37,971 nucleotides of DNA from Paludibacteraceae bacterium (GTDB taxonomy: Bacteria; Bacteroidota; Bacteroidia; Bacteroidales; Paludibacteraceae). Below are positions 24,307 to 32,919 of this stretch, one piece after another. The notes under the pieces are model-generated. The model was not told the origin of the DNA. It did no database searches and saw nothing but the letters and a program-made list of their open reading frames with translations. The position numbers were made by a program, and so were the translations under genes. Position 1 is the stretch's first letter. Every line of letters starts with the position of its first letter. The stretch lies in assembly GCA_017646805.1 (NCBI GenBank), contig JAGCLW010000013.1, forward strand, positions 1 through 37,971, given 5' to 3'.

Positions 24307-26340
24307 ATGAAAAGAGGAATTATAACAATATTACTACTCATCGAAACTTTATTTGTCACCAATCCTCTTTTTGCAAAAACAAACAAAGAAATGGGAAAAG
24401 ATACATTCAATTATATTGTCGATCAATTTGCTGATATTCAAGTATTACGCTATCGTGTAGATGGATTTGAAAAACTTTCTCTAAATCAAAAAATACTTAT
24501 TTACTATCTTTCACAAGCGGCGGAAGAAGGTCGAGACATTCTCTTTGACCAAAATGGAGAATACAATTTACAAATCCGAAAAACACTTGAAGCCATTTTT
24601 AAAAATTATTCGGGAGATAAAACAACTAAAGACTACAAAGAATTTGTTTGTTACCTAAAACGTGTATGGTTTTCAAATGGAATACATCACCACTATGGAA
24701 TGGAAAAATTTGAGCCAAAATTCTCAAAAACATTTTTCATCAAAGAAATTGAATCCATTTCCGAAACCGAATTACCTCTAAAAGAAAATCAAACAAAAAC
24801 CGACTTAATAAACTCTCTTTCTGAAGTTATATTCAACCCTTCAATTGCAAAAAAACGAGTTAATCAAGCAGCAGGAGAAGACTTGATTTTAACATCTGCA
24901 AACAACTACTACAAAAATGTAACACAACAAGAAGTTGAGCATTTTTATGATTCGCTAAAAGCGAACGGAAATCAAGAACAACCTCTTTCTTATGGACTAA
25001 ATAGCCGACTAATAAAAGAAAATGGAATCTTAAAAGAAGAAATTTATAAACTAAACGGACGATACTCAAAAGAAATCGAACGCATTCTTTTTTGGTTGGA
25101 AAAAGCTATACCTTTTGCTGAAAACGAACAACAAAAAAACGTCATAAAAAAACTAATTTTCTTCTACCAAACCGGAGACTTAGCAACCTTTGACGAATAC
25201 AGCATTCTTTGGGTAAAAGATACAGAATCTCAAACCGACTTCGTCAACGGATTTATCGAAACTTATGGAGATCCTCTCGGTCTAAAAGCAAGTTGGGAAT
25301 CCATCGTAAACTTCAAAAACATAGAAGCAACACGACGCACCGAAACAATCAGTCAAAATGCTCAATGGTTTGAAAACAATTCGCCTATCGACAATCGTTT
25401 CAAGAAAAAAGAAGTCAAAGGAGTCTCTGCCAAAGTCATATCCGCCGCAATGCTCGGAGGAGATTGTTATCCGGCAACTCCGATTGGAATCAACCTTCCA
25501 AATGCAAATTGGATCAGACAAATACATGGTTCAAAATCCGTTACAATCGAAAACATTACAGATGCCTACGCAAAATCTGCATTAGGAAACGGATTTAACG
25601 AAGAATTCATGTATTCTGAAAAAGAAATTGAACTAAAAGAAAAATACGGTCATTTAGCCGACAATCTACACACCGATTTGCACGAATGTCTTGGTCATGG
25701 TAGCGGACAACTACTTCCAAACGTCAGTCAAGACGCACTAAAAGCTTATGGAGCTACAATTGAAGAAGCTCGTGCAGACTTATTCGGACTATATTACACC
25801 GCAGACAAAAAAATTGTAGAATTAGGTCTTTTGCCACACGAAGATGCGTATAAAGCCGAATACTATCAATTCATGATGAATGGATTAATGACGCAATTAA
25901 CTCGAATAAAATTAGGAGACGACATTGAAGAATCTCACATGAGAAATCGTCAACTAATCGCCAAATGGGTATATGAAAAAGGAAAAGAAAACAACGTTGT
26001 AGAAATTGTTGAACGAGAAAATAAACACTTTGTAAAAATAAATAATTATTCAAAATTGCGTTTATTATTTGGAGAATTACTCAAAGAAATCCAACGTATC
26101 AAATCGGAAGGAGATTTTGAAGCTGCAAAAAACTTGGTGGAAAAATACGGAGTTAAAATTGATCAAGAACTACATCGCGAAATTCTTGATCGATACAAAC
26201 GATTAAATTTAGCCCCATACAAAGGATTTGTCAATCCAACTTACACGTTAATCACAAATAACATGGGAGAAATTACAGACGTTAAAGTCTCTTATACAGA
26301 AAGTTACACAGAACAAATGCTCCGATTGAGCAACAAATAA
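24307..26340 (+). CDS. Dipeptidyl peptidase III (M49 family)
   Basis: A 677-residue zinc peptidase with the M49 signature HECLGH (residues 459-464) and EEARAD (486-491), which supply the two zinc His, the catalytic Glu and the third zinc ligand. I choose ATG 24307 because it opens MKRGIITILLLIETLFVTNP, a signal peptide or anchor ending LFA-K; the TTG at 24265 would put the start inside a hairpin. DPP III removes dipeptides from the N-terminus of short peptides. A signal sequence places it in the periplasm, as in other Bacteroidota. The porin-like gene follows after 17 nt, which suggests linked peptide uptake and digestion (inference). Confidence 0.9.
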   Translation: MKRGIITILLLIETLFVTNPLFAKTNKEMGKDTFNYIVDQFADIQVLRYRVDGFEKLSLNQKILIYYLSQAAEEGRDILFDQNGEYNLQIRKTLEAIFKNYSGDKTTKDYKEFVCYLKRVWFSNGIHHHYGMEKFEPKFSKTFFIKEIESISETELPLKENQTKTDLINSLSEVIFNPSIAKKRVNQAAGEDLILTSANNYYKNVTQQEVEHFYDSLKANGNQEQPLSYGLNSRLIKENGILKEEIYKLNGRYSKEIERILFWLEKAIPFAENEQQKNVIKKLIFFYQTGDLATFDEYSILWVKDTESQTDFVNGFIETYGDPLGLKASWESIVNFKNIEATRRTETISQNAQWFENNSPIDNRFKKKEVKGVSAKVISAAMLGGDCYPATPIGINLPNANWIRQIHGSKSVTIENITDAYAKSALGNGFNEEFMYSEKEIELKEKYGHLADNLHTDLHECLGHGSGQLLPNVSQDALKAYGATIEEARADLFGLYYTADKKIVELGLLPHEDAYKAEYYQFMMNGLMTQLTRIKLGDDIEESHMRNRQLIAKWVYEKGKENNVVEIVERENKHFVKINNYSKLRLLFGELLKEIQRIKSEGDFEAAKNLVEKYGVKIDQELHREILDRYKRLNLAPYKGFVNPTYTLITNNMGEITDVKVSYTESYTEQMLRLSNK

Positions 26341-26357
26341 ATTTTTACTAAAAAAAA

Positions 26358-28292
26358 TTGAAAAAAGTTTTTTACATATTACTTTTTGCAGCAACGTTCC
26401 TTTCCTTATCGGCACAAGAGACGGAAATTTCGCCAAAAAAGAAAAAGAAAGCATGGAATCCAAGCGAATATTTACAAATTTATTCGTTGGATAATCGTTT
26501 AGGATTAAAAACCATAGGACAAAGAGATTCTATGCTAAACAATTTTGCTAATAGTACGGCAGAAAATGATTATAGCATACTTAATGCTTCTACAGGAACA
26601 ATGGGAGCTCCGTTGCAATCGCAAATTTATTTCGATCAAACCCGAGACGATGATTTTTTATTCTCCCTACCCTACGATGCATATTTTCTGTCTCCCGAAA
26701 GATTGCCATTTTTCAACACTAAAGTTCCTTATGCAACATTAAATTATCGTTGTCATGGAACAGGAGCAACTGCAGAAAGTGATTTTGACGGAATTTTTTC
26801 CATCAATGCAAACAAAAACATCAACGTCACAGGCTACATCAATTACATGCGTGGTCGTGGATTGTACAATTCTCAAGCAACTCGACGAATTCGTAGTGGA
26901 ATTTGGGGCTACTACAATGGGAAATGGTACTCTGCCAATGTCCGATTTATGTATCATAATTTTGATGCCGATGAAAATGGAGGGATACAAAAGTCGGAAT
27001 ACTTAACAAATGATTCTCTAAGAGGGAATTTAGATCCCATTCAAATTCCGATAAATTTGACCAACGAAGCTAAATCGCGATACAAAAGTCATTATGTCAC
27101 TTACCAACAAAAAGTACATTTAGCACACATAAAGCAAGAAGTTGACTCTGGAAAATACGAATACAAACCAATCGCATCTATTTTGCATACTTTTAATTGG
27201 ACTCAAAATCAAAAACGATACAGAGAATCAACGCCTGCTCCATCAGGCTTTTATCCAATAAGTTACACAGAAGGATTGACTCTTGATTCTGCGTTGTACA
27301 ACTCAATCAACAACACGATTGGATTTCAAGTAAACGAAGGTTTTTCAAAATATTTTCCACTCAATTTCATCGCTTATATACAGCATCATTATCTTCAATA
27401 TGGATATTTAAACGAAGGAAAAATGCACAAACAATCCGAAAATGAATTTTGGGTTGGAGCGACTCTTTCAAAAGAAACCGGAAAAAATCTACTATTCAAC
27501 GCAACAGCAGAAGTATATGCTTTTGGTTCAACGCCGGGAGATTTTAATATTTCGGCAGACGTTTCAACAGCGTGGGACATTCAAGAAAACGATGAAATAA
27601 CATTCTACGCAAATGCAAAATTCTGCGGAATAACACCATCTTTTTTTGAAAAAAAATATATTTCAAGATATTATTCTTGGGAGAATCATTTCAAACAAAA
27701 AATCAAAACCTCAGCATCAGCAAAATTTCTTTGGACAAATAAATTCGTCGATCTTGGAGTTGGAGTAAATTTTGATAATGAAACAAATCATGTATATTTT
27801 AATACAGACTCTACTAATTTTTCACAACATTCCGCTCCAATACAAATATTGGCAGGAAACCTTGATTTCAACATTCATGCAAACATTTTTCATTTAGACA
27901 ACAAGGTTATTTACCAATGGTCAAGCAATCAAGACATTGTTCCATTGCCAACACTTAGCATGTACAACAACTTGTACTTCCAATTTGCATTATTCAAAAA
28001 AGCTCTAAAACTACAAGTCGGTGTTGACATGTATTACAATACCGCCTATTTTGCTCCTATCTATAATCCCGCATTAGGAATTTTCCAAACTCAAGGAGCA
28101 AAAAAAGAACAAGTCGGCAATTATCCTTTGCTTAGTGCCTATTTGAGTGCAAAAATTTATACCGCACGCATCTTTGTAAAATACTATCATTTTAATGCAT
28201 CATTTATGAATCACAACTATTTCTCCATGCCGAAATATCCGTATTACAATGATCGTATTCAATTTGGTGTTTCTTGGAATTTTTATGACTAA
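26358..28292 (+). CDS. Porin_10-like outer membrane beta-barrel protein
   Basis: A 644-residue protein with a TTG start at 26358 that gives a proper signal peptide (MKKVFYILLFAATFLSLSA-Q); no ATG serves that role. The rest alternates aromatic and polar residues in strand-length blocks and ends FGVSWNFYD, a terminal aromatic-rich strand typical of outer membrane barrels. The DNRLGLKTIGQRDSMLNNF, LPYDAYFLSPERLPFFNTKVPYATLNY and VTGYINYMRGRGLYN blocks match the Bacteroidetes 'putative porin' family. Its cargo is unknown. It sits between DPP III and the solute-binding gene, 2 nt before the latter. Confidence 0.75.
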   Translation: MKKVFYILLFAATFLSLSAQETEISPKKKKKAWNPSEYLQIYSLDNRLGLKTIGQRDSMLNNFANSTAENDYSILNASTGTMGAPLQSQIYFDQTRDDDFLFSLPYDAYFLSPERLPFFNTKVPYATLNYRCHGTGATAESDFDGIFSINANKNINVTGYINYMRGRGLYNSQATRRIRSGIWGYYNGKWYSANVRFMYHNFDADENGGIQKSEYLTNDSLRGNLDPIQIPINLTNEAKSRYKSHYVTYQQKVHLAHIKQEVDSGKYEYKPIASILHTFNWTQNQKRYRESTPAPSGFYPISYTEGLTLDSALYNSINNTIGFQVNEGFSKYFPLNFIAYIQHHYLQYGYLNEGKMHKQSENEFWVGATLSKETGKNLLFNATAEVYAFGSTPGDFNISADVSTAWDIQENDEITFYANAKFCGITPSFFEKKYISRYYSWENHFKQKIKTSASAKFLWTNKFVDLGVGVNFDNETNHVYFNTDSTNFSQHSAPIQILAGNLDFNIHANIFHLDNKVIYQWSSNQDIVPLPTLSMYNNLYFQFALFKKALKLQVGVDMYYNTAYFAPIYNPALGIFQTQGAKKEQVGNYPLLSAYLSAKIYTARIFVKYYHFNASFMNHNYFSMPKYPYYNDRIQFGVSWNFYD

Positions 28293-28294
28293 TT

Positions 28295-29086
28295 ATGACA
28301 ATAAATCCACATCATAAAATCGCCTTTGGCGTTTTAATGTTCACACTAATTTGTATTGGAATTGCCATATTTTCCATTTATTGGAAAAATGACAAAACCA
28401 AACGACAAACAATTCGTATCCTAACCACCTACGATGCACAAAATTATGAAATAGGAAAAGATGGTTTGGAAAAAGGATTTCAATACGAATTAGTCAAACT
28501 TGTTTGCGACAGTTTGCAATACGATGTAGAATGGTATTTTGAAAACAATATTGCACAAAGTATCAAATTATTAAAAAATGGAGAAGTTGACATCATTGCA
28601 CGCAATTTGCCATTTACAAGCGAATTACGAAAAGAAGTTTCATTCTCCACTCCAATCGTTACGATCCCGATAGTTTTAGTGCAACGCACTACATCAAAAA
28701 ACGACACAATAAAACCAATTCGAGACATTATCCACCTTGCCGGAAAAACCATTTGCATACAAAAAGATTCGCCATTTTTATTGCGTATCAAAAATATAGA
28801 ATACGAAATTGCCGACACAATAAATATTTTAGAAATAGAAAATTATGCCGACGAACAAATCATTCAACTCGTTGCCAAAGGAGACTTTGATTATGCAATC
28901 GTAGATGGACGGACGGCAAAACATTTAGCAAAAAAATATCCCGAAATCGACATCAAAACACAAGTTGGATTTGGACAACATCAAGGTTGGGCTTTTAGAA
29001 AAGGAGACACACAATTTCAACCGGCAATAGACAGTTTTTTGACAAAAATTATAACGACAAAACAATTCCGAGATTTATTACAATAA
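28295..29086 (+). CDS. Membrane-anchored solute-binding domain protein (SBP_bac_3 / MltF N-terminal-like)
   Basis: A 263-residue protein with one N-terminal membrane segment (residues about 10-29) and a periplasmic family 3 solute-binding domain: IRILTTYDAQNYEIGKDGLEKGFQYELVK is split here as TTYDAQNYEI, GFQYELVKLV, LLKNGEVDIIARNLPFT, VSFSTPI, and DFDYAIVDGRTAKHLAKKYP. That is the domain found at the front of the murein transglycosylase MltF. The lysozyme-like catalytic domain of MltF is absent; the protein ends with the binding domain. It may sense or bind amino acids or muropeptides. It is coupled to the porin-like gene (2-nt gap). Confidence 0.75.
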   Translation: MTINPHHKIAFGVLMFTLICIGIAIFSIYWKNDKTKRQTIRILTTYDAQNYEIGKDGLEKGFQYELVKLVCDSLQYDVEWYFENNIAQSIKLLKNGEVDIIARNLPFTSELRKEVSFSTPIVTIPIVLVQRTTSKNDTIKPIRDIIHLAGKTICIQKDSPFLLRIKNIEYEIADTINILEIENYADEQIIQLVAKGDFDYAIVDGRTAKHLAKKYPEIDIKTQVGFGQHQGWAFRKGDTQFQPAIDSFLTKIITTKQFRDLLQ

Positions 29087-29098
29087 CAAACAAAATAG

Positions 29099-29129
29099 TT
29101 TGGTATTTTAGAAAAAAAACTTATCTTTG
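29099..29129 (+). promoter_or_regulatory. Promoter of tRNA-Ser
   Basis: TTTG (29099-29102), 19 nt, TATCTTTG (29122-29129), a perfect match to consensus, 44 nt before the mature tRNA end. Confidence 0.85.
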
Positions 29130-29173
29130 CAGTCGCAAAAGAGCAACAAAAAAACTTTCTCTTACAATAAAAT

Positions 29174-29260
29174 GGTGAGATGGGTGAGTGGCTTAAACCG
29201 ACAGTTTGCTAAACTGTCGATCGGGTAACCGGTCCGGGGGTTCGAATCCCCCTCTCACCG
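29174..29260 (+). tRNA. tRNA-Ser (GCT)
   Basis: An 87-nt cloverleaf. The acceptor stem pairs GGTGAGA (29174-29180) with TCTCACC (29253-29259), followed by discriminator G. The anticodon loop TTGCTAA has GCT at 29208-29210, closed by ACAGT/ACTGT. The long variable arm is class II, and the T arm is GGGGG-TTCGAAT-CCCCC. No CCA is encoded. It reads AGC/AGU codons. A terminator follows directly. Confidence 0.96.
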
Positions 29261-29263
29261 CGG

Positions 29264-29306
29264 AAAATAGGATAAAAATTATTTTTGATTTTATCCTATT
29301 TTTTTT
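29264..29306 (+). terminator. tRNA-Ser terminator
   Basis: AAAATAGGATAAAA (29264-29277) pairs with TTTTATCCTATTTT (29289-29302), followed by more T. Confidence 0.85.
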
Positions 29307-29341
29307 ATCAAAAATTTTTTGAACCAAACCTATTCAATCGC

Positions 29342-29378
29342 AAAGTGTATTCTATAGGAAATCTTGAATACACTTTTT
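29342..29378 (+). terminator. Second hairpin with T-run before the TRIC gene
   Basis: AAAGTGTATTC (29342-29352) pairs with GAATACACTTT (29366-29376) and runs into TTTTTCTATTTTTT. It ends only about 16 nt before the ATG at 29393, so it could act as an attenuator in the TRIC leader as well as a back-up terminator. Confidence 0.6.
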
Positions 29379-29392
29379 CTATTTTTTCAAAC

Positions 29393-30004
29393 ATGAATTT
29401 TATTGACATCATAGAATACATCGGAACATTTGCTTTTGCAATATCCGGACTTCGATTAGCTTCTGCCAAACGCTACGACCTTTTTGGAGCTTACGTCGTA
29501 GGATTTGTCACTGCGGTGGGAGGTGGTAGCATTCGAGACTTGCTGTTGGGCATTTCGCCATTCTGGATGACCGAATTATCATATCTCATTTGCACCGGAA
29601 TCGCACTATTGTTTGTTATTATTTTTAGAAAATACATCATACGACTCAATAACACTTTTTTCATTTTTGATACGATTGGATTGGGACTATTCGTTGTTGT
29701 TGGTTTTGAAAAAGCCATCGATTGCGGACAACCATATTGGATTGCTATCATCATGGGAATGATTACCGGTGCCGGAGGTGGAATTCTTCGCGATGTACTA
29801 CTTGCTCAAATTCCACTCATTTTTCGGAAAGAAATTTATGCAAGTGCCTGTATTATTGGAGGTTTAGTTTATACCGGGTTATCAATATGCAACACTGACG
29901 AAACAATTATCCATATTCTTTCTGCCGCAAGTGTTATTTTTACACGAATCATTGCCGTGAAATACAAAATCGGACTTCCTCGATTAAAACCAACAGAAAA
30001 ATAA
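29393..30004 (+). CDS. TRIC-type cation channel family protein (UPF0126)
   Basis: I choose ATG 29393 (203 residues, the usual length); an upstream start at 29285 would run through the hairpin region. Two repeated three-helix halves are visible, each with a GGG-x-x-RD motif: AVGGGSIRDLLLG and GAGGGILRDVLLA. The final segment is LSAASVIFTRIIAVKYKIGLP. This is the bacterial relative of trimeric intracellular cation channels, which pass K+ and Na+ across the inner membrane. No close promoter is visible; it lies downstream of the tRNA terminator. Confidence 0.85.
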   Translation: MNFIDIIEYIGTFAFAISGLRLASAKRYDLFGAYVVGFVTAVGGGSIRDLLLGISPFWMTELSYLICTGIALLFVIIFRKYIIRLNNTFFIFDTIGLGLFVVVGFEKAIDCGQPYWIAIIMGMITGAGGGILRDVLLAQIPLIFRKEIYASACIIGGLVYTGLSICNTDETIIHILSAASVIFTRIIAVKYKIGLPRLKPTEK

Positions 30005-30017
30005 TATTTTCACAAAA

Positions 30018-31118
30018 ATGTTTAAACGAATTATATCATATTTCATTCTACTTTTATGCTCGACTATTATTTTTGGAAAAACAAATCCTAAAATAAAGTT
30101 TGAATATGGCGTAGAACTTCAATCCTGGTTTGACAACACCGAATTTGGAGGTTGCAAATTTCAAAACGACCAAACCATGGCAGGAGTACGAATTATTCCG
30201 GAAATTGGAATTGGTATTGATTCTATCCATCATTTACGCATAGGAGCAACCGCAGCAACACATTGGGGAGGAATGGGAAATATTTTTGAAATCCAACCCG
30301 TAGCCTACTACGAAATGAATTACAAACCTTTTCGTTTCATTATAGGAGCGTTTCCTCGAGCAAACTCAATCAGAGAATATCCACGAATATTTTTTCAAGA
30401 TTCCATATCCTTCTATCGCCCTACTCTAACTGGATTGCTTTGGCAAATTGGAAACGAAAAACATTATTTTGACATCTGGTTGGATTGGACAAGCCGACAA
30501 ACAACCAAAACAAGAGAAACATTTTTTGTAGGTTGGACAGGTCGTACTTCTTGGAATATTTTCTTCGCTCGTCATTATGGCTATATGTTTCATTACGCAA
30601 AAATGAAAAATGCTCCTCAAGGTCAATATATCCACGACAATTGTCTGTTTTTAACCGAATTAGGTTTAGATTTCAAATCTTTAACGCCACAAATGAATCA
30701 ATTCAACTTCACCGCAGGTTGGGTTCTTGGATTAGAAGACAATCGTGGAGAAACCGATTGGTTGCTTCATCACGCCGCCTTAATTCGAATAAATGCAGAA
30801 TGGAGAGGTTTGGGTATTGAAAATTCATTTTATATTGGTCAAGGGCAAATGAATTTTTACAACAAACAAGGAAATAATCTCTATTGGGGAGATCCTATTT
30901 ATCGAGCCAATTTGTACAATCGAACAGACCTCTATCTTCGACTAATTAGCACAAAAATGATTGATCTAAAAATCAATGTAGTAGCACATTACGTCGAAAA
31001 AAGAATTTGGATGGAACAATGTTTAACCCTATCGTTCGACTTCAACAATTATCGCACAAAAGAAATAAAAACCCAAAATCCATTTTGGAAAAATTGGTTC
31101 AAAAAAATCAGAAAATAA
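30018..31118 (+). CDS. Secreted, probable outer membrane barrel protein of unknown function
   Basis: A 366-residue protein with a signal peptide (residues about 1-20, ending TIIFG-K). The rest is rich in aromatic and strand-length alternating blocks: KFEYGVELQSWFDNTEFGG, ATHWGGMGNIFEIQP, YFDIWLDWTSRQ, FNFTAGWVLGLED and LINVVAHYVEKRIWMEQ-like endings. This resembles an outer membrane beta-barrel. I recognise no specific family. It starts 13 nt after the TRIC gene, so they are probably cotranscribed, and pgk follows with its own promoter. Confidence 0.75.
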   Translation: MFKRIISYFILLLCSTIIFGKTNPKIKFEYGVELQSWFDNTEFGGCKFQNDQTMAGVRIIPEIGIGIDSIHHLRIGATAATHWGGMGNIFEIQPVAYYEMNYKPFRFIIGAFPRANSIREYPRIFFQDSISFYRPTLTGLLWQIGNEKHYFDIWLDWTSRQTTKTRETFFVGWTGRTSWNIFFARHYGYMFHYAKMKNAPQGQYIHDNCLFLTELGLDFKSLTPQMNQFNFTAGWVLGLEDNRGETDWLLHHAALIRINAEWRGLGIENSFYIGQGQMNFYNKQGNNLYWGDPIYRANLYNRTDLYLRLISTKMIDLKINVVAHYVEKRIWMEQCLTLSFDFNNYRTKEIKTQNPFWKNWFKKIRK

Positions 31119-31143
31119 AAAATTAAAATTAACAAAAAAACAG

Positions 31144-31151
31144 TATCTTTG
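31144..31151 (+). promoter_or_regulatory. -7 box for pgk
   Basis: TATCTTTG, 40 nt before the pgk ATG; no clear -33 TTTG. Confidence 0.65.
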
Positions 31152-31191
31152 TCATCGAAAAAAAATGTATAACTAATTATATCATAAAACA

Positions 31192-32448
31192 ATGCAAATA
31201 ATTGACAATTTTAATTTTGCAGGTAAAAAAGCTATCGTTCGAGTAGATTTTAATGTACCTCTAAACAAAGAAACCGGAGCAGTTTCTGACGACACACGAA
31301 TTCGTGGAGCACTTCCTACAATCAAAAAAATCCTTGCTGATGGAGGAGCGGTCATTCTCATGTCTCACATGGGACGACCAAAACAAAATCCTGACCCAAA
31401 ATATTCTCTCAAACAAATCATTTCTGCCATAGAAGCCAGACTTGGACAACCAATCCAATTTGCAGAAGATTGTGCAAACGCCGAAAAACAAGCTGCCGCA
31501 CTCAAAGCAGGAGAAGTTCTTTTACTTGAAAATCTCCGTTTTTACGAAGAAGAAGAAGGAAAACCTCGTGGAGAATTTGCAACTGAAGAAGAAAAAGCAG
31601 CCGCAAAATCTGCATTAAAATCAAAACAAAAAGATTTCGCTAAAAAATTGGCTTCTTATGCCGATGTATATGTCAACGACGCATTTGGTACAGCACACCG
31701 CAAACACGCATCAACTGCTGTCATTGCAGAATTTTTCTCAGAAGAAAACAAAATGTTTGGATTCTTGATCAATTCTGAATTGAAAGCAATGGACAAAGTT
31801 CTTACCGATGCACAAGCCCCATTTACAGCAATCATGGGTGGAGCAAAAGTAAGCGATAAAATCATGATCATCGAAAACCTTCTTGACCGTGTACAAAATC
31901 TAATCATCGGTGGAGGTATGACATACACATTCATCAAAGCTCAAGGAGGAAAAATAGGAAACTCACTTTGCGAAGATGACAAACTTGATTTAGCCATTGA
32001 AATTCTTGAAAAAGCAAAAGCAAAAGGAGTGAAAGTATACATTCCAACAGATGCCGTAAATGCAGATAAATTTGATGCTGAAGCCAACACATGCATTTCA
32101 AAAACAAACGAAACACCAGAAGGCTGGATGGGTCTTGATATTGCAGATGAAACAATAAAAACATTCTCAGAAGTAATCACAAACTCAAAAACCGTACTTT
32201 GGAACGGACCAATGGGTGTATTTGAAATGGACAAATTTGCCAAAGGAACATCTGCTATCGCTCACGCAGTAGCCGATGCCACAGCAAACGGAGCATTCAC
32301 TCTAATTGGTGGAGGAGACTCAGTTGCTGCCATCAACAAAAATCAATTGGCAGACAAAGTAAGTTACGTATCTACCGGAGGTGGTGCCATGCTTGAATAT
32401 ATGGAAGGTAAAATTCTTCCAGGAATTGAAGCCATTCGTGGAAAATAA
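31192..32448 (+). CDS. pgk: Phosphoglycerate kinase
   Basis: A 418-residue glycolytic enzyme converting 1,3-bisphosphoglycerate and ADP to 3-phosphoglycerate and ATP. The family signature [10 protein letters not shown] near residue 18, the substrate-binding [31 protein letters not shown], the nucleotide-binding WNGPMGVFE and [12 protein letters not shown] are all present. It is a single-gene unit with a promoter upstream and a strong terminator after it. Confidence 0.97.
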   Translation: MQIIDNFNFAGKKAIVRVDFNVPLNKETGAVSDDTRIRGALPTIKKILADGGAVILMSHMGRPKQNPDPKYSLKQIISAIEARLGQPIQFAEDCANAEKQAAALKAGEVLLLENLRFYEEEEGKPRGEFATEEEKAAAKSALKSKQKDFAKKLASYADVYVNDAFGTAHRKHASTAVIAEFFSEENKMFGFLINSELKAMDKVLTDAQAPFTAIMGGAKVSDKIMIIENLLDRVQNLIIGGGMTYTFIKAQGGKIGNSLCEDDKLDLAIEILEKAKAKGVKVYIPTDAVNADKFDAEANTCISKTNETPEGWMGLDIADETIKTFSEVITNSKTVLWNGPMGVFEMDKFAKGTSAIAHAVADATANGAFTLIGGGDSVAAINKNQLADKVSYVSTGGGAMLEYMEGKILPGIEAIRGK

Positions 32449-32470
32449 TCCCAAATAAAAAATAGACATC

Positions 32471-32510
32471 AAAATCCCATCGAACAATATTGTTCGATGG
32501 GATTTTTTTT
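32471..32510 (+). terminator. pgk terminator
   Basis: A perfect 36-bp palindrome, ATCCCATCGAACAAT meeting ATTGTTCGATGGGAT within A/T flanks (centre 32488/32489), followed by a T-run. Confidence 0.9.
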
Positions 32511-32512
32511 AT

Positions 32513-32520
32513 TATATTTG
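32513..32520 (+). promoter_or_regulatory. -7 box for the LytTR-NAGPA pair
   Basis: TATATTTG, 34 nt before the GTG start at 32555. It begins directly after the pgk terminator T-run. Confidence 0.55.
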
Positions 32521-32554
32521 CAAAATATTATGTTTACTGAAAAAATCTATTACC

Positions 32555-32905
32555 GTGAATACAGAAACAATAAACATTTCCAACTCTACCCTATCAATTG
32601 ATATAAAAACAGACGAAATCTTGTTTTTCATCAATACGGACGATGAGTGCAAAGCCCAATTAGTCAATAATAAAGAAATCCTTATTCCTTGTAAAATTGG
32701 ACAAATCGAAACAAATATTGCATCTCAACTCACTTCTACTTGTGAAAACTTCATTCGTGTTGGAAAACAACTAATTATCAACAAAATGTTTGTACAATAT
32801 ATTGAAGGGGACACGATTTCTTTGGCAGACAAAAACAACGAAATCTACAACGTTTGTGCCAATGAAAAAGCAGTAGAAAAACTTAAACAATTTCTTGGGA
32901 AATAA
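32555..32905 (+). CDS. Small LytTR-like DNA-binding domain protein
   Basis: A 116-residue protein with a GTG start. Residues about 18-115 look like a LytTR domain: ILFFINTDDECKAQL and a FIRVGKQLIINKMFVQYI core (the usual F-x-R-x-x-x-S/Q-x-I-V/I-N pattern), then SLADKNNEIYNVCANEKAVEKLK. LytTR domains bind DNA through a beta-rich fold. There is no receiver or membrane domain, so it is a stand-alone LytTR protein. It is 14 nt upstream of the NAGPA-like gene and probably in the same transcript; it may regulate that pair or envelope genes (inference). Confidence 0.7.
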   Translation: MNTETINISNSTLSIDIKTDEILFFINTDDECKAQLVNNKEILIPCKIGQIETNIASQLTSTCENFIRVGKQLIINKMFVQYIEGDTISLADKNNEIYNVCANEKAVEKLKQFLGK

Positions 32906-32919
32906 AAAAAACTACAACT

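Noticed and set aside
29174..29260. tRNA-Ser as an integration site for the left-hand element
   Set aside because: No integrase gene or direct repeat of the tRNA end was found in the window, and the element boundary at 4175 is 25 kb away.
32530..32601. Short ORF overlapping the start of the LytTR gene
   Set aside because: 23 codons in another frame, with no supporting signal; likely chance.
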